A stretch of DNA of 7,605 nt from Actinomycetes bacterium (lineage in GTDB: Bacteria > Actinomycetota > Acidimicrobiia > Acidimicrobiales > Microtrichaceae): assembly GCA_023389745.1 (NCBI GenBank), contig JAEWED010000133.1, positions 1 through 7,605 of the forward strand, written 5' to 3'. This document shows, one piece after another, positions 1 through 5,773 of the stretch; positions within the stretch are counted from its first letter, which is position 1, and every line of letters begins with the position of its first letter. The translations under genes were made by a program, and so were the position numbers. The notes beneath the pieces were generated by a model, which was given only the letters and a program-made list of their open reading frames with translations, had not been told where the DNA came from and ran no database searches.

Positions 1-746
1 GACGCGACCTCATCCGCGAACCGGTCGGGCTCGAAGCCGCGGTTGTCGGCGAAGCCGACCGCGGCGCCGACCACGAGGCACGGCGCCATGGTGATGTTGA
101 CGCTCGAGTTGTGCGGGATCTGGATCAGGTACCGGGTGTCGCGGGTGATCTCGTACTCGATCGCGGCGACGGTCGCGTGCTGGAGCATCGCGGCGTGGTC
201 GAACAGCACGCCCTTGGGACGGCCGGTGGTGCCCGAGGTGTAGACGATGCAGGCGTGGTCGTCGCCCTTCGACGAGTGCACGACGTCGGTGGGGCGCGCC
301 GCGCCCTTGGCGATCAGCGCCTCGTAGTCGCTGTCGCCGCCGTCGACGCCCATCGACACGACCGCGATGCCGGCGCGCTCGGCCAAGCGGGCCGCCTCGT
401 CGCGGTACTCGTCCTCGGTGATGACCAGCTGCGGCTCCGCGTTGTCGAAGATCCCGTCGAAGTCCTCGGGCTCCATGCGGAAGTTCAGGCCCACGTAGAC
501 CGCGGCGGCCTTGTGCACGGCGACGAGCACCTCGATCACCTCGAGGCGGTTGTGCACGAGCAGCGCGACCCGGTCGCCCGGTCGGACGCCGTGCTGCTCG
601 ATGAGCGCGTTGGCGAGCCGGTCGGTGCGCTCGTCGAGCTCGGCCCAGGTACGGGTCCGGGTGGCGCCGCCAGAGGACCGGTCGAAGGTCGCGAGACCAG
701 CGGGATGGGATCGTGCGTTGCGGGTGACGGCGATGCCGAGGTTCAT
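1..746 (-). CDS. Acyl-CoA synthetase (AMP-forming), N-terminal part, cut by window edge
   Basis: Adenylate-forming ligase (ANL superfamily), expected to activate a carboxylic acid with ATP to an acyl-adenylate and then an acyl-CoA in the cytoplasm. The frame reads 248 codons from the ATG at 746-744 without a stop. The family is usually about 500 residues, so roughly half is present and the C-terminal lid domain lies beyond the left edge. The AMP-binding P-loop YTSGTTGRPKG is at residues 169-179. Further motifs are RTWAELDERTDRLANAL near 32-48, GDRVALLVHN near 57-66, and an IPHNSSVN stretch near 210-217 where the family usually has its A4 aromatic/His motif. The start overlaps the stop of the DUF35 gene as ATGA and is preceded by GGAG about 8 bases upstream, so translation is probably coupled. 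The substrate cannot be read. The longer open frame at 801-10 on the same strand is out of frame with these motifs. Confidence 0.93.
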   Translation of the reverse strand, partial: MNLGIAVTRNARSHPAGLATFDRSSGGATRTRTWAELDERTDRLANALIEQHGVRPGDRVALLVHNRLEVIEVLVAVHKAAAVYVGLNFRMEPEDFDGIFDNAEPQLVITEDEYRDEAARLAERAGIAVVSMGVDGGDSDYEALIAKGAARPTDVVHSSKGDDHACIVYTSGTTGRPKGVLFDHAAMLQHATVAAIEYEITRDTRYLIQIPHNSSVNITMAPCLVVGAAVGFADNRGFEPDRFADEVA

Positions 747-1171
747 GCGGAGGTCTCCTGGTCGAGCGCGAACGCGGGCAGCGTGCGCTCGCTGTGGTCA
801 TCGGGGACGAAGTGGACGTGGACCCGGCTGCCGATCAGGGCGCCGGGCACGGACTCGGCGGGCGGCTCGACGAGCAGACGGGTGAGCAGGTTCCAGCCCT
901 CGTCCATGTCGACCACGCCGAGCACGTAGGGCGTGGCCCAGCTCTGGTCGGGCCCTCGGTACACGGTGGAGTGGCTCGACACGACGCCGAGCCCGTCGCT
1001 GTCGACGTAGCCCCACCGCACCGAGCGGCAGTGCGGACACGCGACCCGGGGCGTGAAGAAGCTGCGGCCGCAGTCGTCGCACACCGGGCGGACCAGCCGC
1101 CCCTGCGCCGCGGCGGCCCAGAACTCCGCCGTCAGCTCCTCGGGTGTGCTCCTGAGCACGTCAGCGCTCAC
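743..1171 (-). CDS. DUF35 zinc-ribbon / OB-fold protein (acyl-CoA-binding partner type)
   Basis: A 142-residue protein with the DUF35 layout. An N-terminal helix (STPEELTAEFWAAAAQG, residues 8-24) is followed by a rubredoxin-like zinc ribbon with Cys31, Cys34, Cys45 and Cys48 (CDDC, CPHC). An OB-fold follows (about 52-125), with the typical G-x-V-x-S-x-(S/T)-x-V-Y-R strand and VLGVVDMDEG near 83-92. In characterised cases DUF35 proteins form complexes with thiolases, or with hydratases and aldolases of steroid side-chain degradation, and help bind the acyl-CoA. That role is inferred here. I chose the GTG at 1171-1169 because it overlaps the upstream stop as GTGA and gives the family's normal N-terminus. 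An in-frame ATG at 1210 would add a low-complexity Arg-rich stretch inside the upstream gene. The stop overlaps the ligase start as ATGA. No thiolase gene is in the window. Confidence 0.9.
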   Translation of the reverse strand: MSADVLRSTPEELTAEFWAAAAQGRLVRPVCDDCGRSFFTPRVACPHCRSVRWGYVDSDGLGVVSSHSTVYRGPDQSWATPYVLGVVDMDEGWNLLTRLLVEPPAESVPGALIGSRVHVHFVPDDHSERTLPAFALDQETSA

Positions 1172-2817
1172 GCCTGGCCTTCGGCGACGCCGTCCGCGCC
1201 GGGCAGCCACGACGCCACGCCGGCGACGGGGATGGCGCAGACGACGGACTCGACCACCTCGGCCTCGGTCGCGCCCGCTCGGCGTGCGCCGCCGGCGTGC
1301 ACGTCGACGAATCGCGCCGAGAACTCCGCGGCGTTGACCGTGCAGAGCAGCAGCTCGACGAGCTTCGCGTCGAGCAGGTTCTCGGCCAGCGCGTACTGGC
1401 GCATCAGCACGTAGCCCTCGAGCGCACGGGGCGCGTGATCGGCCATCAGCTCGATGTAGGACGGGACGAAACCGAAGTAGTCGGTGAAGTACGAGAAGGC
1501 GTCGTCGCCGGTGAGCTGGCCCTGGTAGCCGTCGGCCCGCTCGACCGGCAGCGCGGCGAACGTGCCGGGTGCCAGCAGGTCTTCGGCCGCGGCGCGGAAG
1601 CGCTCGTGCACGGCTTCGCCACGCGAGATCAGCACCGAGATCGCGGCGCCGCGGACCTGGTCCGCGGTGATGCCGGGGCTGGTCCCGTTGCCGGCGATCG
1701 CACGGCGCAGCTCGCGACGCAGCATCGCGTCGTGGCCCTTGACCGCGGCGGCCGCGGCCATGAACAGCGCCTTGACCGGCGCGCTCAGTGCGCCGTCGCG
1801 GTCGGTCACGTCACGCACCCGTGCCAGGCCCTCGGCGAACTTGGGCGAGATGCCCGTGAGCGAACCCGAGCCGAGCAGCGTCGACCCGGCCGGCCACTGC
1901 CCCGTGTCGGCCGCGCCGGCGCCCTCGCCGACCGGACCGTCGACCTGGCGGTCGGCGAGCAGCAGCGCCGCGGCCTCGCGCACCGTCTGGCCCGGCCGCA
2001 CGCCGCGGGCGCTCGCCAGCTCGTTCGCCGCCGAGATCGAGCCACGCTCCCAGGCGTCGAAGGCGTCGCCCATCGCCGCGGTCGAGACGTCGTAGCAGGC
2101 GCCGGGCAGGCCGGACTCGTCGAGCGCTGCCAGGCCCGAGGTGCCGGACCCGTTCTTGGCGGGTCCGCCATCGGCGCAGATGAAGCCACGCGGCGACACG
2201 GCCTCGATGAACACCGCGCCGGTCTTGCCCGTGTGGCCCGCGGTGACGAGCACGTTCTCGGAGTCCTCGGGCAGCGCGAACACGATCGAGTCGGTGACGA
2301 CGATCGAATGGCCCTGGCCGTCGGAGGCCTTGACCTCTCGGCGCACCTTGGTGGTGGCCTCGCGGTTGCCGGGGTCACGCGTCGCGAGGAGCTCGGCGGC
2401 CTCGCGCACCGGCATGCCCGGCTCGACGCCACAACGCTCGGCCAGGATGTTCACCCGCGAGATGACACCTGCGTCGTACATGTCGCGACCCTGGCCCAGC
2501 TCGGCGGACTTCGCGGCGACCGACGCCGCGGGGATGCCGATCGCCTCGAGGTACCAGAGCCCGGCGATCCCGGACCCGTCGGCCGCGATGCCGACGTCGT
2601 GCGCGATCAGCGCGCGCGGACGATGGGGCGCGACCAGCCGCACCGGCAGCACACCGCAGTACGACGCGGCGATCACCACGTCGCCCTCGTTGCGCTCGTC
2701 GCAGTAGCGCGCCGAGTCCATCAGCATGACCCGGCACCCGTCGTGGACGGCCGCCTCCTCCTGGGGGTGGTCCTCGGGTGCCGCGAGCAGCGGCGCGACG
2801 TCGTCGACCTGTTCCAT
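1168..2817 (-). CDS. Fusion: two-unit uncharacterised module + CMD/AhpD-like C-terminal region
   Basis: A 549-residue protein in two parts. Residues about 28-290 are paralogous to the whole preceding protein and contain two copies of the same unit. Unit A runs about 28-147 with MDSA 33-36, SYCGVLP 52-58, D74-x-G and IAGLWYLEA 84-92. Unit B runs about 169-290 with TDSI 175-178, GHTG 194-197, DGG 216-218 and SGL 227-229. A linker rich in Gly and Ala (about 291-325) leads to a helical region (about 340-540) that resembles two carboxymuconolactone decarboxylase/AhpD folds (about 344-405 and 448-535). The second has NAAEFSARFVDVH at 495-507, where the redox Cys pair of AhpD is absent (Ser500, Phe503) but the His507 position is kept. 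The start ATG follows a strong AGGAGG (2827-2822) at a short 4-base spacing, next to the upstream stop. The function is unknown. The CMD assignment rests on pattern recognition only. Confidence 0.85.
   Translation of the reverse strand: MEQVDDVAPLLAAPEDHPQEEAAVHDGCRVMLMDSARYCDERNEGDVVIAASYCGVLPVRLVAPHRPRALIAHDVGIAADGSGIAGLWYLEAIGIPAASVAAKSAELGQGRDMYDAGVISRVNILAERCGVEPGMPVREAAELLATRDPGNREATTKVRREVKASDGQGHSIVVTDSIVFALPEDSENVLVTAGHTGKTGAVFIEAVSPRGFICADGGPAKNGSGTSGLAALDESGLPGACYDVSTAAMGDAFDAWERGSISAANELASARGVRPGQTVREAAALLLADRQVDGPVGEGAGAADTGQWPAGSTLLGSGSLTGISPKFAEGLARVRDVTDRDGALSAPVKALFMAAAAAVKGHDAMLRRELRRAIAGNGTSPGITADQVRGAAISVLISRGEAVHERFRAAAEDLLAPGTFAALPVERADGYQGQLTGDDAFSYFTDYFGFVPSYIELMADHAPRALEGYVLMRQYALAENLLDAKLVELLLCTVNAAEFSARFVDVHAGGARRAGATEAEVVESVVCAIPVAGVASWLPGADGVAEGQA
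2643..2667. repeat. Conserved DNA segment, copy 1 (encodes ASYCGVLP in the fusion gene)
   Basis: These 25 bases match 3582-3606 with one difference. Both copies code for the ASYCGVLP core of unit A in the two paralogous genes, so this is a trace of gene duplication and not an independent element. Another shared stretch is the segment coding for LWYLEA (near 2545-2560 and 3482-3497). Confidence 0.75.
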
Positions 2818-2826
2818 CGTTCCTCC

Positions 2827-3726
2827 TCAGCCCGCGTCCGAGCGCGGCTCTGGTTCCACCAACAACTCACGTTCCACCCGCGGTTCGCGCTGCACCAACA
2901 GCCGAGCCGCCTCGACGGCGGTCATCCCCACGCGCACCCCGGCCGCCTCGGCGCTCCGGTTCACGGCACTGATCACACCCGCGTGGTAGGTGCTGTGCCC
3001 GTCGCCCATGGCGGCGAGCGACGCGTCGACGGTCGCGCCGGGCAGGCCGAGCTCGTCGACGATCGCCAGTCCGGCCATGCCGGAGTCCTCGGCGCCGCGA
3101 CCGCCGTCGGAGCAGATGAACCCGTACGGGTGCACCGACGTCAGGTAGGGCACCGCGCTGCGGCCGGTGTGTCCGGCGGTGACCAGCACGTTGCGATCGC
3201 GGTCCTCGGGCAGCCCGAAGGCGATCGAGTCGGTGCACACCACCGCACGTCCCGACGGGTGCTCGTACATGACCTCGCGGTTCGAGACCTCTTCGGCGCT
3301 CGGCGCACCGGGGTCGCGCTCGAGCAGCAGGGCCGCGGCGTCACGGACCGACATGCCGACCTCGACGCCGCAGTCCGCGGCGGGCCGGTTCACGAAGCTG
3401 ATGCGCCCGCGCTCGTACAGATCGACGCCGTCACCGAGGCGACTCGTCATCACGTCAGCGGTCGCAGCGGGCAGGTTGAGCGCCTCGAGGTACCACAGGC
3501 CGGCGATCGCGGCGCCTTCGGGACCGACGCCGCAGTCGACGCCGATCGCCGCGCGCGGTGCGTGCCGGCCGACGAAGCGCGCCGGCAGCACGCCGCAGTA
3601 CGACGCATTCACCACGACATCGCGGTCACGGTTGGCCGCTGACACGTGATAAGCCGAGTCCATCGCCATGATCCGGCCGCGTTCGCTCGAGTGCAGCTCG
3701 ATCTGCAGGTCCTGGTCCTGGTCCAC
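2827..3726 (-). CDS. Uncharacterised protein with an internal two-fold repeat
   Basis: A 299-residue soluble protein with no signal peptide or membrane segment that I can see. I do not recognise a named family. It is an internal duplication. Unit A (about 17-138) has MDSA 22-25, ASYCGVLP 41-48, DCG 64-66, IAGLWYLEA 74-82, GRIS 107-110 and EVGM/DAA 122-131. Unit B (about 159-280) has the equivalent TDSI 165-168, AGHTG 184-188, DGG 207-209, MAGL 217-220, GVIS 250-253 and VGM/EAA 266-274. The N-terminal half of the next gene repeats the same plan, with about 55-60% identity for unit A by hand count. The repeated Asp-x-Gly and Gly-rich turns suggest a ligand-binding or enzymatic fold, but no reaction can be assigned. 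It is the first gene of the leftward operon. The GTG start is supported by AGGGGG four bases upstream. The C-terminal tail (281-299) is charged and probably disordered. Confidence 0.88.
   Translation of the reverse strand: MDQDQDLQIELHSSERGRIMAMDSAYHVSAANRDRDVVVNASYCGVLPARFVGRHAPRAAIGVDCGVGPEGAAIAGLWYLEALNLPAATADVMTSRLGDGVDLYERGRISFVNRPAADCGVEVGMSVRDAAALLLERDPGAPSAEEVSNREVMYEHPSGRAVVCTDSIAFGLPEDRDRNVLVTAGHTGRSAVPYLTSVHPYGFICSDGGRGAEDSGMAGLAIVDELGLPGATVDASLAAMGDGHSTYHAGVISAVNRSAEAAGVRVGMTAVEAARLLVQREPRVERELLVEPEPRSDAG
3582..3606. repeat. Conserved DNA segment, copy 2 (encodes ASYCGVLP in the two-unit gene)
   Basis: Partner of the segment at 2643-2667, in the same orientation and about 940 bases away. 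It lies in the first unit of the 299-residue protein. The near identity at DNA level within strongly conserved codons supports a tandem duplication of the genes, followed by fusion of one copy to the CMD-like region. Confidence 0.75.
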
Positions 3727-3730
3727 GTTT

Positions 3731-3736
3731 CCCCCT
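3731..3736 (-). promoter_or_regulatory. Ribosome binding site deciding the GTG start of the two-unit gene
   Basis: Read leftward, AGGGGG lies four bases before the GTG at 3726-3724. It supports this GTG over internal methionines such as that at residue 20, and keeps the acidic MDQDQD N-terminus. Confidence 0.6.
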
Positions 3737-3777
3737 GGATCTGTCGGCGGAACCGACGGCGGACGTACGGGGTGCCG

Positions 3778-3798
3778 CCGGCAGTCCTACTGTGCCGG
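3778..3798. promoter_or_regulatory. Candidate operator: CCGGCA-N9-TGCCGG dyad
   Basis: A perfect six-base inverted repeat, CCGGCA (3778-3783) and TGCCGG (3793-3798), with a nine-base spacer. A second nested dyad, CAGT-CCT-ACTG (3782-3792), is offset by one base. The element lies in the divergent gap next to the AT-rich island, where a dimeric repressor (for example TetR-type) could control both operons. No regulator gene is in the window, and a GC-rich genome gives such dyads by chance fairly often, so this is only a candidate. Confidence 0.35.
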
Positions 3799-3875
3799 AC
3801 GGATATCCATGTGTATTGTTATCATAGATTTCTCCGGAGCACTCCCGCTCCCGGATCGACTCGGGGGAACCGACG

Positions 3876-5024
3876 ATGACCTTCTTGAACCTCGACGAGC
3901 GCTACCGCTCGTTGCAGCAGGACGCAGCGGCGCTCGCGAAGCAGCTCGCGCCGATCGCGATCGAGGCCGACAACTCCAACGAGCTCCACGCCGGCGTCGT
4001 GGAGCTCGTGTGCGACAGCGGCCTGATGTCGCTGATGGTCCCCGCCGAGTTCGCCGGCCAGGGCGACGCCAGCCAGGAGCTGTCGCTCGACCCGGTGGCG
4101 GTGTGCATCGTGCGCGAAGCGCTCATGGGCGAGTGCTCGCACGCTGATTCGCTCTTCGCCCTCCAGGGCATCGGCAGCTTCGCCATCACCCGCGGCGGCA
4201 CCGACGAGCAGCGCGCCGAGTGGCTCCCCCGCGTCGCCACCGGCGAGGTGCTCGCCGGTCTGGCCCTGACCGAGCCCGTGGCCGGTTCCGACCTGAAGAG
4301 CATCACCACCACGGTCACCGAGCGTTCGGGCGAGCTGGTGGTCCACGGCCACAAGGCGTTCATCTCGAACGCCGGTGCCGCCGGCTTCTACACGACGCTG
4401 GTGAAGGAAGAGGCCGGCCTGTCGGTCGTGCTGATCCCCGCGGACACCCCCGGCATCTCGACCTCGCCCGCACCGGAGCTCATCGCCCCGCACGTGCTCG
4501 GCGACGTGGTCTTCGACAACGTCGTGCTGCCCGCGTCGGCCCGCCTCGGCGAACCCGGCAAGGGGCTCGACCTGGTGCTCTCGACGCTGGCGATGTTCCG
4601 CATCTCGGTCGCCGCGGCGTCGGTCGGCCTGGGCCAGACCGCCCTCGAGGAGGCCACCCGCCACGCCCGCACCCGCGAGCAGTTCGGCCGTCCGCTCAAC
4701 CGGCTCGGTCCCGTCGCCGGCCTGCTCGCCGACAGCTGGGCCGACCTGGAGTCGACCCGCCTGCTCACCTACCGCGCCGCCGAGCTCGCCAAGGACGACC
4801 CGCTCGCCCACCTCGAGCACTCGTCGCTGGCCAAGCTCGCCGCGACCGAGGCGTGCTGCCGGATCGTCGATCGCTGCGTCCAGGTGATGGGCCGCTGGGG
4901 CATCATCCGCGACAGCCGCATCGAGCGTTGCTACCGCCAGGCCCGTCCGATGCGCATCTACGAGGGCGCCTCCGAGGTCCTGCGTCTGGGCATCTCGCGC
5001 CGCCTGTCCGAGGAGGTCATCTGA
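3876..5024 (+). CDS. Acyl-CoA dehydrogenase
   Basis: A FAD-dependent acyl-CoA dehydrogenase of 382 residues, the normal family length. It is expected to introduce an alpha,beta double bond into an acyl-CoA and pass electrons to ETF. The N-terminal helical domain is about 1-122. The signature LALTEPVAGSD is at 129-139 and begins the beta domain (about 126-225, with GHKAFISNA 158-166). The C-terminal helical domain has TREQFGRPL at 266-274, a FAD/dimer-contact motif, and YEGASEVLRL at 362-371. Glu363 lies where many family members carry the catalytic base. The start ATG has GGGGGA seven bases upstream. The stop overlaps the SDR start as TGATG. As first gene of the rightward operon, divergent from a CoA ligase operon, it probably acts on that ligase's product or a derivative. 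The specific substrate is unknown. Confidence 0.95.
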   Translation: MTFLNLDERYRSLQQDAAALAKQLAPIAIEADNSNELHAGVVELVCDSGLMSLMVPAEFAGQGDASQELSLDPVAVCIVREALMGECSHADSLFALQGIGSFAITRGGTDEQRAEWLPRVATGEVLAGLALTEPVAGSDLKSITTTVTERSGELVVHGHKAFISNAGAAGFYTTLVKEEAGLSVVLIPADTPGISTSPAPELIAPHVLGDVVFDNVVLPASARLGEPGKGLDLVLSTLAMFRISVAAASVGLGQTALEEATRHARTREQFGRPLNRLGPVAGLLADSWADLESTRLLTYRAAELAKDDPLAHLEHSSLAKLAATEACCRIVDRCVQVMGRWGIIRDSRIERCYRQARPMRIYEGASEVLRLGISRRLSEEVI

Positions 5025-5773
5025 TGGATCTCCAGCTGGACGGCCGTGTCGCCATCGTCACCGGCGCCTCCCGTGGTCTCGGTTGGGCCATCGCCCAGGC
5101 CTACGCAGCAGAGGGCATGTCGGTCATCGCCGCCGCACGCTCGGTCGACGCACTCGATCAGCTCGCGGCCATGTACCCCGGGTCCATCGCCGCGGTGCCG
5201 TGCGACATGTCGGACCGCGACGCGGTGGTGTCGCTGGTCGACACCGCGATCGAGCGCTTCGGTCGCCTGGATGTCGTGGTGAACAACGCCGGCATCGCCC
5301 CGGCGGGCAAGTTCACCGACATGCCGCTCGAGACCTGGGAGCAGGTCTTCGCGGTCAACCTGTTCGGCCCGGTCGCCCTCGCGCAGCGCGCCGGGCAGGT
5401 CTTCATCGAGCAGGGCCACGGCAAGGTGATCAACATCGCGTCGACCTCGGGCCTGCGCGGCAAGCCGATCCTGGCGGCGTACTCGTCGTCGAAGGGCTCG
5501 ATGCTGCGCTTCACCGAAGCGGTCGCCGCGGAGTGGGCACCCAAGGGCGTCCAGGTCAACGTGATCGCGCCCGGCGCGTTCGAGACCGATGCGCAGTCCG
5601 CCGTCACCGAGGATCCGGAGATGCTCGCGGCGAGGCTCAAGAAGATCCCGTCGCGGCGAATGGGCCACATCGACGAGATCGGCCCGCTGGCCTGCTACCT
5701 GGCGTCGCCGCTGTCGAACTTCGTGACCGGCGCGACCTACGTGATCGACGGCGGAGAGGCGAACAAGCTGTGA
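5024..5773 (+). CDS. SDR-family NAD(P)-dependent oxidoreductase (classical)
   Basis: A 249-residue classical short-chain dehydrogenase/reductase, expected to interconvert an alcohol and a ketone with NAD(H) or NADP(H). The Rossmann glycine motif TGASRGLG is at 13-20, NNAG at 87-90, and the complete catalytic tetrad is present as Asn112, Ser140, Tyr153 and Lys157 (YSSSK). The PG motif is at 183-184 and the C-terminal GATYVIDGG at 236-244. Arg18 in the glycine loop, together with Ala-Arg-Ser at 38-40 after strand 2, leans towards NADP(H), but this is uncertain. AGGAGG (5011-5016) lies seven bases before the ATG, inside the end of the dehydrogenase gene, so the two are translationally coupled. 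In this operon it could act as a beta-hydroxyacyl-CoA dehydrogenase or on a ring hydroxyl. The stop overlaps the amidohydrolase start as GTGA. Confidence 0.94.
   Translation: MDLQLDGRVAIVTGASRGLGWAIAQAYAAEGMSVIAAARSVDALDQLAAMYPGSIAAVPCDMSDRDAVVSLVDTAIERFGRLDVVVNNAGIAPAGKFTDMPLETWEQVFAVNLFGPVALAQRAGQVFIEQGHGKVINIASTSGLRGKPILAAYSSSKGSMLRFTEAVAAEWAPKGVQVNVIAPGAFETDAQSAVTEDPEMLAARLKKIPSRRMGHIDEIGPLACYLASPLSNFVTGATYVIDGGEANKL

Larger units (their letters stand above)
3727..3875. promoter_or_regulatory. Divergent intergenic region with promoters for both operons
   Basis: This is the only gap between the two divergent operons, so promoters for both should lie here. It contains an AT-rich island at about 3801-3832 in an otherwise very GC-rich window, including GGATATCC (3801-3808) and TTATCATAGATT (3819-3830). 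Candidate -10 hexamers are TATCAT (3820-3825) on the + strand and TATGAT (3826-3821) on the - strand. Neither has a convincing TTGACA-like partner at 17 bases, so exact promoters are not called. On the + side GGGGGA (3863-3868) is a ribosome binding site 7 bases before the ATG at 3876. Confidence 0.7.

Noticed and set aside
10..801. Long leftward open frame with Arg/Pro/His-rich product
   Set aside because: It is shifted relative to the frame that carries the acyl-CoA synthetase P-loop YTSGTTGRPKG, and its composition is typical of an out-of-frame reading of GC-rich DNA.
111..929. Rightward 272-codon open frame
   Set aside because: Antisense to the ligase and DUF35 genes. Its product is rich in Val, Gly, Ala and His with no motif.
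2643..3606. Direct repeats that might mark a mobile element or recombination site
   Set aside because: They encode the same conserved protein motif in two paralogous genes. No transposase, terminal inverted repeat or target duplication is present.
1297..3642. Rightward 781-codon open frame, the longest in the window
   Set aside because: It is the antisense reading of the two repeat-protein genes. The leftward frames show paralogous conserved motifs, good ribosome sites and coupled starts. This one has a low-complexity Arg/His/Gly-rich product.
3822..4820. Leftward 332-codon open frame
   Set aside because: Antisense to the acyl-CoA dehydrogenase, whose motifs are complete. Its start and end do not fit any operon.
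4220..5773. Long N-terminal extension of the SDR frame back to 4220
   Set aside because: The upstream part is Arg-rich out-of-frame reading of the dehydrogenase gene. The ATG at 5024 has AGGAGG seven bases before it and gives the normal SDR N-terminus.
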